Shown one piece after another: positions 56,418-64,000 of a DNA stretch of 64,000 bases (position 1 is its first letter; every line of letters begins with the position of its first letter). Under the pieces are notes generated by a model. It ran no database searches and had not been told where the DNA came from. It saw only the letters and a list, made by a program, of their open reading frames with translations. Position numbers and translations under genes: made by a program. Where the stretch lies: positions 434,001 through 498,000 of the forward strand of contig CAVZHY010000002.1 of the NCBI GenBank assembly GCA_963775235.1, given 5' to 3'. This stretch comes from JBBDMC01 sp963775235 (GTDB lineage Bacteria > Pseudomonadota > Alphaproteobacteria > Rhizobiales > Kaistiaceae).

Positions 56418-57485
56418 CTACACGCTCTGCGCCGCAGCAACCAGGTTGCGCAGCTTGGCGACCGCCGTAGGACGGTCAAGCATGATCAGTCCGCAATCAG
56501 GTCCCGCGATCAGCCGATGACGATCAATGTGGTCAAGCGCGGCAATCAGCCGATCGCGGATCTCATCCACAGTTTCCACGCGGGTTCGCGCGATGTTTAC
56601 GACACCCAGGATGATTCTTTTTCGGTTAAACCTCTCGAGGAGCGCGAGGTCGTTGTGCCGGTGCGCGTCCTCCAGCGAGATTGTATCCACCCTGCATTGG
56701 TCGATGGTTGTGGCGAAGTCGAAGTAAGCGCGTTGATCGGCCTTCGGGTAGTCCTCCAGGTTCAACGCGGAGGGGTAGCCACAACAGACGTGCACGACCT
56801 TGTTTATTCCTGCCGGAACCCGAGCAAAGCAACGGTCGAGCGCCTCCACACCGTACGCGAGCGCCTTATCAGGGTTGCGGGCGAAGACCGGTTCATCGAC
56901 TTGGATCCACTTGCAGCCAGCATCGGCCAGTCGACCGATTTCGACAGCAAGAACGTCGGCCAAAGCGAACGCTAGCTCCTTCTCGCTGCCGTAGAACCTG
57001 TTCGCCGTTGAATCGATGATGGTCAGTGGTCCTGGCACAGTGATCTTGACCGGACGATTGGTCGACGACTGAGCAACCCGCCAATCTTGTGGGAGGAAAG
57101 GCGGGCCCGCCCGCAAGGCAGCGACCACGGTTGGCACTTCGGCCTTCCAGCTCCCACCGCGCATGGTCGCAACAGTCAGATTGTCGAAGTCAAAGCCTTC
57201 GATGTGTCGCAGATGGTAGTAGATATAGTGCTCGCGGCGGACCTCGCCGTCGGTCGGGATGTCGATTCCGATCTCGGCTTGCTCGCGGACGACTTCTTGC
57301 GTCGCCTGATTGAGCAGTTCTTCGGCGTTGTCCGGACGATGACGCAGGAACGCTGAATACGTTCGGGTCGGGCTTTTCGCATGAACGTCGCGGATGCCGA
57401 ACCAGCCGGGAACGGGCGCGTAAGCCGGTTTGGGATAGGATCCGATGGTCGTGGTCCTGATCCCCGATCCTCGTGCGGTCGCCAT
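56418..57485 (-). CDS. Cobalamin-independent methionine synthase-like protein (MetE C-terminal domain only)
   Basis: 355 residues. Corresponds to the catalytic C-terminal barrel of MetE without the N-terminal half. TTTIGSYPKP at the start, IDIPTDGEVRREHYIYYHL, VDEPVFAR, the zinc-ligand segments VHVCCGYP and AGPDCGL, and VNIARTRVETVDEIRDRL are seen. Short MetE-like proteins transfer methyl groups in methionine synthesis or in catabolic demethylation; the methyl donor here is unknown. Confidence 0.87.
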   Translation of the reverse strand: MATARGSGIRTTTIGSYPKPAYAPVPGWFGIRDVHAKSPTRTYSAFLRHRPDNAEELLNQATQEVVREQAEIGIDIPTDGEVRREHYIYYHLRHIEGFDFDNLTVATMRGGSWKAEVPTVVAALRAGPPFLPQDWRVAQSSTNRPVKITVPGPLTIIDSTANRFYGSEKELAFALADVLAVEIGRLADAGCKWIQVDEPVFARNPDKALAYGVEALDRCFARVPAGINKVVHVCCGYPSALNLEDYPKADQRAYFDFATTIDQCRVDTISLEDAHRHNDLALLERFNRKRIILGVVNIARTRVETVDEIRDRLIAALDHIDRHRLIAGPDCGLIMLDRPTAVAKLRNLVAAAQSV

Positions 57486-58088
57486 CTTACCGTCCGTCTC
57501 GTAAGCCGCTCATCGAACGAACCGGAAGAGCTGCTGCCTTCGTGCCTCTACGTTGCCGCGGGTGGCACGTCCAGGCAATGAAAAAGCCGGTACTCGCTGC
57601 TCGAGCCTGCATTGTTGTTCTTACGGGGGGACGAGAAGCACACACAGCCGACCGATCCCAGTCCGGGGAATTGGAGCACCCGGGCAAAATGCGGCCGTCA
57701 GATCATCCAGTTACCACCGTCGACGTTGCAGCGCGCCAGTCTCCGATAACACAAAGCTCCCGGTATTTGTGGAAGTCGGGATCGTCAAGCATCCCTGATC
57801 CGACTCCCGAGCCGATCCTACCATCCAACGCCAACATGCGGCGGCCCGCGGCGGTCGACCACGGAGAGAACCTTGAGCCCGGCAGGGTCGCAATATGAAA
57901 AGGATCTTGACGGCGGCGATTAGAGAACTCAGCGCGACACGATCTGTCCCCTTGGCGAGGCCAACCGGCCACCCCGATGTTGGTGCCGCAACCGCCTTTG
58001 TCGTTTCCGCAATAGCGGCGCGATCGGAGCCCGGCTATTTTATGGCAAGGGGCATGGGTCGGCCGTTAGTGCCCATGGAGTCTAAGCA
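57486..58088. other. Intergenic stretch, no convincing gene
   Basis: About 600 bases. A minus-strand peptide around 57703-57792 (MLDDPDFHKYRELCVIGDWR) looks protein-like but is too short to support. No tRNA, terminator or repeat was recognised. Confidence 0.4.
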
Positions 58089-58427
58089 ATGACCATCCGT
58101 TTCGTCGCGATATTGCTTGCCTGCTTCGTCCTCTCGGCGACGGCGATCATCGGCTCCGCCGAGGCTCAGTTCGTTCGGCCACCGATTGCGCCCAACATGG
58201 GCACCCAGGCCTGCCCTCAGCACTACGAGTTGTGGCACCTGCGCTGCGTATTTCCCTGCCCGCCGGGATTGGTCCACTCCGATTACGACAAATGCGCTAT
58301 TCCCTGCCCGCAGGGCAACGAATGGAACGGGCAGTGCCTGCCACCGTGCCCGCTCGGCCAAGTCCACACACCACCCGACGGCGAATGCAAGTTGTTCGTA
58401 CTGCCGCGGGGGCGGCCCAACAACTGA
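58089..58427 (+). CDS. Secreted cysteine-rich protein with PCP-x-G repeats
   Basis: 112 residues. Signal peptide MTIRFVAILLACFVLSATAI... cleaved after SAEA. The mature part holds eight cysteines, with the unit PCPxGxxxxxxxxC seen three times (PCPPGLVHSDYDKCAI, PCPQGNEWNGQCLP, PCPLGQVHTPPDGEC). Regular spacing suggests stacked small disulfide loops in the periplasm or outside the cell. No family recognised. Confidence 0.75.
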   Translation: MTIRFVAILLACFVLSATAIIGSAEAQFVRPPIAPNMGTQACPQHYELWHLRCVFPCPPGLVHSDYDKCAIPCPQGNEWNGQCLPPCPLGQVHTPPDGECKLFVLPRGRPNN

Positions 58428-58835
58428 CAGAGGCAGCAACGTCACGTCAACCGCAGGTCGTCTCGAATCGTCCAGGCCATGGCCGATCAGACCACAGCTA
58501 GACTAGGAATAAATTCAAGACTGAATCGCCCGCGGCGTGTGCTCCGCCAGATAGGCTTTCATCCCAAACAAGCGGCATGGCGATCTCCTCTTCATAGTCC
58601 GCTCGCATTGTTTCAGGCAGGTTGTTGTTCCACGTTGTTCCTGTCGCTTGACGCCTCCGAGCTTGAGCTTCTTCAAGGGTGGCGCGATACCGAGATCGGC
58701 TCATGCTATCCGCCTCGTTACCGACGCCATACCGCCCGGTCCAGTCGTCACCTCGCCACGGGCGCGGTCAATCCGCTGGCCGATATCCCGCAATAGTTGT
58801 ATCCATGAAGTGCCTTTTCGGGGGGAGGACGGTCC
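58428..58835. other. Intergenic stretch before the phospholipase-like gene
   Basis: 408 bases. A minus-strand frame at 58498-58704 (MSRSRYRATLEEAQARRRQA) is possible but unsupported. A strong ribosome site (GGGGGGAGGA) lies just before 58836. Confidence 0.4.
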
Positions 58836-60530
58836 ATGATTACCAGGATTTCGGCATTCCCCTCCAGCGACGGCATCTTCGTCGTCTGGAGCGTTACGCA
58901 AATGATCCCGGACTGCTTCGGGTTCGCACTTTTCCGCGAGGTGGAGGGCGGGGCCATCACGGCGGTCGAGACCTGGGTCGGCTTCGAAGACCAGGACGAC
59001 GGTCACAAACAGGGCGAGCACCGGCCCAGCACCGAATGGCCTATCCAGAAGACCAGCTGGACCGACTACCAGGCGCCGCGCGACAAGCCTGTGCGCTACG
59101 GGGTGGTTCCGGTCATCGACGCCGGAAACAAGAGCGTGAAAGCGGCGGCCGGGGCCCCTGACCAATGGTCGGAGTACGTCACGGCCGCGCCTTCCGGCAA
59201 CCTTGTCCCCTGGTTCAACAGGGGCACCATTTCCGCGCAGTGGCTCGCCCGCGACATAGGCGGTGACCCAAAGCCCGCCCAGACGCTGGAGAAAGCGATC
59301 GCCGCGAAGGGCAACAGGATTCGCGACTTCCTGAAGGGTGCGCTGGGCGCGCGGCTGCTGAAGCTCCTGGGCAAGGCAAAGACGGATGGCACCGACGTTT
59401 ACGTCGCGCTTTACGAACTGAACGACCCGGAACTGGTGACGGCGCTCAAGGCGCTGGGGCCGCGCGCACATGTCGTTCTGGGCAACAGCACCGGCAAGAA
59501 GGATCAGACGGCGCAGGACACCGAAACATGCGGCGAGCAATTGGCAAGGGCGAAAGTCGACATCGTCCGGCGCAAGATCGCGCCGCGGCGCTACGCGCAT
59601 AACAAGTTCGCAGTCTTCTGCGACGAGAACAACAAGCCGGCGGTCGTATGGACCGGCAGCACCAACTGGACGCGCACCGGGTTTTGTACGCAAAACAACA
59701 ATGGCCTGGAAATACGCGACGGGACGATAGCCGGCGATTTCGTGCGTCACTGGCAGGCGCTCCATGACAACGGCAGCAAGACCCCGTCGGCTCTCGCCAA
59801 ACAGGACGACAAGGAACTGCCCGGCAAAACAGACGGCGCGCGCGTGCGGCTGTGGTTCACGCCGACGACGAAGAGCGGCGATCTGAAGCGAGCGACGTCG
59901 CTGATCGGAGGATGCAAGCAGGGCCTTTTGTGCCTGATGCTCAACCCGGGAAATGATGGATTGCTGGAGCCGATCCTGGAGCTCTGCAAGCGCAAGGATG
60001 CGAAGGGTAACCCGAAACTGTTCGTGCGCGGCGTTCTCAATCAGTTCCCGGCACAGGGAAAGGACAGCCCGAAGGATGAATTGAAGCTGCTGACCAGCGA
60101 CGGGCAGCATCAGACCTTCAAAAACGAGGATCTGAATGCCGTAACCCGGCCGGCCGGCATCGACGCGTCGGCCGACTGGTGGCTGCGCGAACTGAAAAAC
60201 ACCGGCAAGTTCATGATCGCGGTGCACAGCAAGGTCATCGTGATCGATCCCGCCGGCGCCCATCCCGTCGTCATGACCGGATCGCACAATTTCAGCAAAC
60301 GGGCGAGCACGGTCAACGATGACCATCTGGTGATCATCGAAGGCGACGGGGCGCTCGCCTGCAGCTACGCCGCCAACATCATCGGCATCTACAACACTTA
60401 CCGCTGGCAGGCGTGGCGTAACACGCGCAAGGGCATGCAGGATAAGGGGATCAAGCGCAGCAGCAAGTGGCTGAGCGATCGCATCGGCGCAAAGTGGGCG
60501 CTCACCGAGTCGCTTTTCTGGCTTGGCTGA
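58836..60530 (+). CDS. Phospholipase D-like protein with an N-terminal beta domain
   Basis: 564 residues. An N-terminal fibronectin-like domain (about 1-95; STEWPIQKTSWTDYQAP, VRYGVVPVI) precedes two PLD halves. The first has His255 in AHNKFAVFCD with TGSTNWTRTG; the second His464 in VHSKVIVIDP with TGSHNFSKRAS. The second fits HxKxxxxD; in the first, Cys occupies the usual Asp position with Asp one residue later. No signal peptide, so export would need a specialised secretion route, or it acts in the cytoplasm. Predicted to cleave phosphodiesters of lipids or nucleic acid. Followed after 51 bases by a lipase-like gene. Confidence 0.85.
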   Translation: MITRISAFPSSDGIFVVWSVTQMIPDCFGFALFREVEGGAITAVETWVGFEDQDDGHKQGEHRPSTEWPIQKTSWTDYQAPRDKPVRYGVVPVIDAGNKSVKAAAGAPDQWSEYVTAAPSGNLVPWFNRGTISAQWLARDIGGDPKPAQTLEKAIAAKGNRIRDFLKGALGARLLKLLGKAKTDGTDVYVALYELNDPELVTALKALGPRAHVVLGNSTGKKDQTAQDTETCGEQLARAKVDIVRRKIAPRRYAHNKFAVFCDENNKPAVVWTGSTNWTRTGFCTQNNNGLEIRDGTIAGDFVRHWQALHDNGSKTPSALAKQDDKELPGKTDGARVRLWFTPTTKSGDLKRATSLIGGCKQGLLCLMLNPGNDGLLEPILELCKRKDAKGNPKLFVRGVLNQFPAQGKDSPKDELKLLTSDGQHQTFKNEDLNAVTRPAGIDASADWWLRELKNTGKFMIAVHSKVIVIDPAGAHPVVMTGSHNFSKRASTVNDDHLVIIEGDGALACSYAANIIGIYNTYRWQAWRNTRKGMQDKGIKRSSKWLSDRIGAKWALTESLFWLG

Positions 60531-60581
60531 TCCGGCGGGCGGGTCCCGACTGAAAATGACGCACGCCGTGGGAGGCTGAAG

Positions 60582-62015
60582 ATGAGCGCGCAAGTCGTCA
60601 TCGTTCACGGCTGGAGCGACAGCTCCAAATCCTTCATTGATTTGCGCGATTTCTTGGTGGCCAACGGCTATGCCGTCCGGCAAATCTGGCTGGCTGACTA
60701 CATTTCGATGAATGACGATGTGCGCGTCGAAGACGCCGCCAAGCGCATGCACGCCGTCATTGACGATCTCATAGGCGGCGGCCAGTTGACGGCGCCGTTT
60801 GACATGATCGTCCATAGTACCGGCGGCCTAGTGGCGCGCGAGTGGATTGTCAGCAACTACCCTGACGGCAAGGACTGCCCTGTCAGGCACCTGGTCATGC
60901 TTGCCCCGGCCAACTTCGGTTCACGCCTCGCCGCGCTGGGCAAGAGCATGATCGGCCGCGTGCTCAGAGGCTGGAACAACTGGTTCCAGAGCGGAACGCA
61001 GATGCTCCGCGCGCTCGAACTGGCCTCTCCCTATCAATGGCATCTGGCGCGGCGAGACCTTCTGGACCCGGACGGCAACGCTACCGGACCATACGGGGCC
61101 GGCAAGGTGTGGCCTTTTGTCGTTGTGGGCAGCCGCGGCTACACCGACGGCATGCGCCGGGCCGTGAACGAGGATGGTTCGGACGGCACCGTCAGGGCGG
61201 CGGCGGCGAACCTGAACGCCGTCGGCCTGACGATCGATTTCTCGCAAAACAGCGAGCAACCGGCCCTGCGCGCGTGGGCCCCGCGCGCTGGCGAAACCCG
61301 CTTTCCGTTGGCAGTCCTGCCGGACCGTAATCACGGCACCATCGTTCATCCGGGCGCGGGCACCGGCTCCGTTGCAGCGGCTGCTGCTACTCTCGGCAAC
61401 TTGGTTCTGGAAGCGCTTGCCTGTCAGGATGATGCTGAATACGCGCGCATCCTTGGCTCATGGGACGCCATTTCGGAGCGTACGGCCGCGCTCGCCGACG
61501 ATGACACGGGGCGGAGCGCCCTGTTCAACAGCGACGAACCATCGGGCGAGGCGCTGCACCAGTATTTCCAGATCATTACCCTCGTCAGGGACGACGAAGG
61601 CCAGCCGATCGGCGACTACTTCCTGGAGTTCTATGCTCCCGCCACCGCCGGCAGCGGCGATACCGTCTATTTCCAGCAGCGCGTGCTGGACAACGTGCAC
61701 GTCAACGGCGACGCGGCGAGCATGCGCTGCCTCTACATCGACCGGCACAACCTCATGGAAGGCTACTACGGCCGCATCCGCGACCCGGCCAAACGGCAAC
61801 TCGCCGTCAGCCTTTCAGCGGCCGCGGTGGGACAGGATGTGCGGTACTTCGACAAGACCCGTGAGGGCGCAAAGGGCCATCTGATCATTCATGAAGAAGA
61901 TCTGGATCGCAGAGAAGCTCTGGCCGGCGCACGCCTGCGCCGCAACGCGACGCATCTGGTCGAGATCGTCATTCCGCGCCGGCCCATCGACAAGGTCTTC
62001 ACCCTACACCAATGA
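60582..62015 (+). CDS. Lipase/esterase-like alpha/beta hydrolase with a C-terminal extension
   Basis: 477 residues, GGAGG before ATG. VVIVHGWSDSSKSFIDLRDF (oxyanion region), nucleophile Ser79 in IVHSTGGLVAREW, LVMLAPANFGS, and a candidate catalytic His in DRNHGTIVHPG near residue 250 form a triacylglycerol-lipase-like domain. About 200 further residues (from 290; YFQIITLVRDDEGQPIGDYF, YFQQRVLDNVHVNGD) form a beta-rich extension of unknown function. No signal peptide. Paired with the PLD-like protein upstream. Confidence 0.85.
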   Translation: MSAQVVIVHGWSDSSKSFIDLRDFLVANGYAVRQIWLADYISMNDDVRVEDAAKRMHAVIDDLIGGGQLTAPFDMIVHSTGGLVAREWIVSNYPDGKDCPVRHLVMLAPANFGSRLAALGKSMIGRVLRGWNNWFQSGTQMLRALELASPYQWHLARRDLLDPDGNATGPYGAGKVWPFVVVGSRGYTDGMRRAVNEDGSDGTVRAAAANLNAVGLTIDFSQNSEQPALRAWAPRAGETRFPLAVLPDRNHGTIVHPGAGTGSVAAAAATLGNLVLEALACQDDAEYARILGSWDAISERTAALADDDTGRSALFNSDEPSGEALHQYFQIITLVRDDEGQPIGDYFLEFYAPATAGSGDTVYFQQRVLDNVHVNGDAASMRCLYIDRHNLMEGYYGRIRDPAKRQLAVSLSAAAVGQDVRYFDKTREGAKGHLIIHEEDLDRREALAGARLRRNATHLVEIVIPRRPIDKVFTLHQ

Positions 62016-62125
62016 GCACGGCGGGCAGGCAGCGTCAGCCACCCATCGCGAGAACTGAATCAGCGCGCCGATTACGGCGATTCCGATCTCGTTGATCGAC
62101 CGCGCTAGCGACACGAGTCAGTCGG

Positions 62126-62572
62126 TCACTTCGGGCGGGCGAAGCGCAGCGGCTTGCAGTTGATGGTGACGGATTCAAGATAGCCCGCATTCCCGCCTGT
62201 CACTGACTTTGAATCCACGCCGAACGCGTAACTGCCGTCGGGGCATTTGTTTCCGCTCTGTGCCACCGGCGTGTCGCTGGCGTCATACAGAACCTTCTGC
62301 ATCTGCCCAATCTGGGCCTCAAGTTCACTTCTCATCTGCGCGATCTGGGCCTGCAGAGCCGCATGCGCCGGCGCATTCACATACCGGTTGTACACGAGAA
62401 CTGCCGTCGCGCCGATCAGCACAGACATCAGGCTGCTTAGGGCAACGATCTTCAGATTCGGATGCTCGGTGAACCATTTCCGAACGCGCGGAATTCTTGT
62501 GAGCAACCAGGCCAGCAAAAGCGGAACTGCCCAGCCGATCGCCGTCTTCAGGATATCGTTTGCGATTTCCAT
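62126..62572 (-). CDS. Membrane protein with a coiled-coil segment
   Basis: 148 residues from ATG 62572 (MEIANDILKTAIGWAVPLLL). Two N-terminal membrane helices (to LLAWLLTRI and IVALSSLMSVLIGATAVLVY) are followed by a short coiled coil (LQAQIAQMRSELEAQIGQMQ) and a soluble C-terminal part with two cysteines (NKCPDGSYAFG, INCKPLRF) that is probably periplasmic. Convergent with the lipase gene. No family recognised. Confidence 0.6.
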   Translation of the reverse strand: MEIANDILKTAIGWAVPLLLAWLLTRIPRVRKWFTEHPNLKIVALSSLMSVLIGATAVLVYNRYVNAPAHAALQAQIAQMRSELEAQIGQMQKVLYDASDTPVAQSGNKCPDGSYAFGVDSKSVTGGNAGYLESVTINCKPLRFARPK

Positions 62573-62839
62573 GGTTGCCCCCCGATGATCCTTCACCGCA
62601 AAAACTGCACACGGAACACAACTATCAAAGGCTGTGCCTGATTGATATCTTAACCGGGGATTGCCGCCAGTATTCCGGAGAAATCCGGAATTTCCTCATT
62701 TGATGGACTACGCGACCGCATGCCGATTCGGCGTCGTCCCAAAAGAGAGTACCGTTCCGTAGACTCGGCTTTGGCACCAGGCGCGGCGGCAGGCCGCCCA
62801 CCGGGCAAATCGGTATTCTGACACAAGCGAAAGGGCGTG

Positions 62840-63412
62840 ATGGCAAAGACGGTCCAGAGAACACGAGGCACAAGTTCAAAGGAACGGGAGGTTCAGAAAC
62901 TTGTCGAGGGCACCGGGATTGGCGATACGGTCGAGGAAATCTACGGGCCGATAAAAGTCGCGGACAGTCTGGTTTGGGAACTGTGGGTCTACGACGCGGA
63001 CGACCAACTCGCCACGCGCTTCGTTGAAGAATTTCCTGACGGGGAGAAGACTGTATATGACACGTTCCAGCAGCTTGCTGTCCGCCTTGACAGCCAGCAT
63101 GCGGAGATCATCAAGCGGCTGCAGGACGCCGAATGGACGAAGACCAAGGAAATGGCCGAAATCCAGTCCACAACAGTTGCGACCGAAGCAAAAGCCGCTT
63201 CCGAACGCCTGACCAGCCTGATCACGCTGATTGTTGCTTCCGGGGGGTTCGCCATTGGCTTGCTGACCATGGCCTACCTTGTGGTGAATGGCGGGCCGTA
63301 TTTCGTCTGGATTGCCGCTTTTGTCCTCGGCAGTGTGGTCGCAAGCGCGTGCGTTTATTTCTATGGAAAATTCTTGGCAATCAAACCGCCGGTCCCTCCG
63401 ACAGGGATCTGA
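62840..63412 (+). CDS. Membrane protein with an N-terminal cytosolic domain and two C-terminal helices
   Basis: 190 residues from ATG 62840, AAGGG upstream (GTG 62837 adds one). A soluble domain (GTGIGDTVEEIYGPIKVADS, YDADDQLATRFVEEFPDGEK) precedes a helical linker (LDSQHAEIIKRLQDAEWTKT) and two membrane helices near the C-terminus (LITLIVASGGFAIGLLTMAY, FVWIAAFVLGSVVASACVYF). Divergent from the previous gene. No family recognised. Confidence 0.6.
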   Translation: MAKTVQRTRGTSSKEREVQKLVEGTGIGDTVEEIYGPIKVADSLVWELWVYDADDQLATRFVEEFPDGEKTVYDTFQQLAVRLDSQHAEIIKRLQDAEWTKTKEMAEIQSTTVATEAKAASERLTSLITLIVASGGFAIGLLTMAYLVVNGGPYFVWIAAFVLGSVVASACVYFYGKFLAIKPPVPPTGI

Positions 63413-63478
63413 CAGACCCGCCACCGGCCTGTGCGCACTCGCGGCCTGAATGTCGCGCATTTCGGATGACCCCTCTCC

Positions 63479-64000
63479 TCACCCCGGCCATCTCGGCGGC
63501 CAGACGCCCAGCCGGCGCGCAAGGTCGTGCGTGAGCTCCATCAGCGGCGTGATCTGCGCGTAGATTTGATGTTCCTGCGCCGTGTCGTACGCATCCAGCA
63601 GCTCTTTCAGCGCCCGTGTCGGATGCCCGGCGCGCAAATAAGAAAGTGCGAGGCGCATTTGCGCGCGAATGGCAAAAAGGTGATTGCCGGCCTCCTTCAG
63701 CAATGCCGCGCCTTCCTGAAGAAGCGTGGCGGCAGGGCGGAACCGCCCCAGCGCCATTTCAATAGCGCCCATATCTGAAAGCGCTTCGCCGATAGCGCCG
63801 GGATTGCCGCTTTGTTCCCGAAGCGCCCTCATGTGCTCAAAATCGGCGAGCGCCTCGTTGAGCCGGGCCTGCATCCGGTAGATGTGGCCGCGGATCGAAA
63901 GGTAGCCCGACGCATCGCCAGGCGCTGCACTACGCACTGTGGACGCGCGAGATCGCCGAACACCCGATGACCTTTCCCCGGGAGGCTGCCAAATTGCATG
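63479..64000 (-). CDS. Tetratricopeptide-repeat protein, C-terminal part (5' end outside window)
   Basis: The frame is open to the window edge on the minus strand; its N-terminus lies beyond 64000. Helical pairs of TPR type are seen: GHIYRMQARLNEALADFEHM, GAIEMALGRFRPAATLLQEG, RAQMRLALSYLRAGHPTRAL. Such repeats mediate protein contacts, often in signalling or CHAT/AAA-type proteins. The full architecture cannot be judged from this fragment. Confidence 0.7.
   Translation of the reverse strand, partial: HAIWQPPGERSSGVRRSRASTVRSAAPGDASGYLSIRGHIYRMQARLNEALADFEHMRALREQSGNPGAIGEALSDMGAIEMALGRFRPAATLLQEGAALLKEAGNHLFAIRAQMRLALSYLRAGHPTRALKELLDAYDTAQEHQIYAQITPLMELTHDLARRLGVWPPRWPG

Noticed and set aside
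58498..58704. 68-residue minus-strand frame in the gap before the PLD-like gene
   Set aside because: Looks partly protein-like but has no ribosome site, homology or conserved motif that I can recognise.
58701..60815. 704-residue minus-strand frame opposite the PLD-like gene
   Set aside because: Composition is Arg/Val/Ala/Gly shadow-like with no motif, while the + strand has two HxK motifs and a strong ribosome site.

Overview
The window is high-GC, gene-dense DNA with very many overlapping ATGA/GTGA stop-start junctions. It looks like a free-living, metabolically versatile alphaproteobacterium, probably of the Rhodospirillales/Hyphomicrobiales type. The signs are a groESL operon behind a CIRCE element, a DUF6481-type protein, an HU-like protein, tripartite tricarboxylate and NitT-type transporters, hydantoinase-type enzymes, and integrase fossils of the tRNA-targeting type. 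No rRNA, intact tRNA, CRISPR array or intact mobile element was seen.

Layout. 1-0.64 kb: end of a pentapeptide-repeat protein. 0.8-17.1 kb: a catabolic region on the + strand with a split AtuA-like enzyme, a GntR/FadR regulator, a CocE-type hydrolase, a sulfatase-like hydrolase with Thr at the nucleophile position, hydantoinase/oxoprolinase subunits HyuA and HyuB, a TIM-barrel isomerase and a complete Dpp/Opp-type ABC importer. Two near-identical 17-bp palindromes (3635-3651 and 11872-11888) sit upstream of the hydrolase operon and the importer and are likely operators of the local GntR protein. 17.2-23.7 kb: small housekeeping and hypothetical genes (pyruvoyl-dependent arginine decarboxylase, DUF6481, Uup-type ABC-F ATPase, orphan BrnA-like antitoxin, isoprenylcysteine-methyltransferase-like protein, HU-like protein).

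23.8-32.9 kb: a minus-strand operon for a GltD-like flavoprotein, pyruvate:ferredoxin oxidoreductase and a dihydroorotate-dehydrogenase-like protein, then a broken FkbM methyltransferase and, on the + strand, a PPi-type phosphofructokinase. Together these suggest low-oxygen, energy-saving central metabolism. 33.3-38.5 kb (+): a flavoprotein/ferredoxin pair resembling AprAB or fumarate reductase, followed by TctABC. 38.6-48.2 kb (-): a NitT-type ABC importer, D-2-hydroxyacid dehydrogenase, cupin, creatininase-family amidohydrolase, Gfo/Idh dehydrogenase, LVIVD beta-propeller, GntR regulator and amidohydrolase. AT-rich inverted repeats precede both transcription units of this second catabolic region, so one GntR protein may control both. 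The two units converge on a terminator at 38.5 kb.

48.7-58.4 kb: a secreted protein, a tRNA-Gly remnant, small membrane proteins, a site-2 protease, thiopurine methyltransferase, groEL/groES, a fatty-acid-hydroxylase-family protein, integrase fossils, Hsp20, a MetE-like methyltransferase and a cysteine-rich secreted protein. 58.8-64.0 kb: a phospholipase-D-like protein, a lipase-like hydrolase, two membrane proteins and the C-terminal part of a TPR protein, which form a possible lipolytic cassette.

Quality note. Six genes are restored by removing single extra bases (14 in all), nearly always in short homopolymers, and a seventh by adding one base to a run of six A. In each case the corrected length divides exactly into codons. 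This points to sequencing or assembly indels rather than decay, so the genes typed here as pseudogenes (except the integrase fossil and the 56-kb remnant) may well be intact in the organism.
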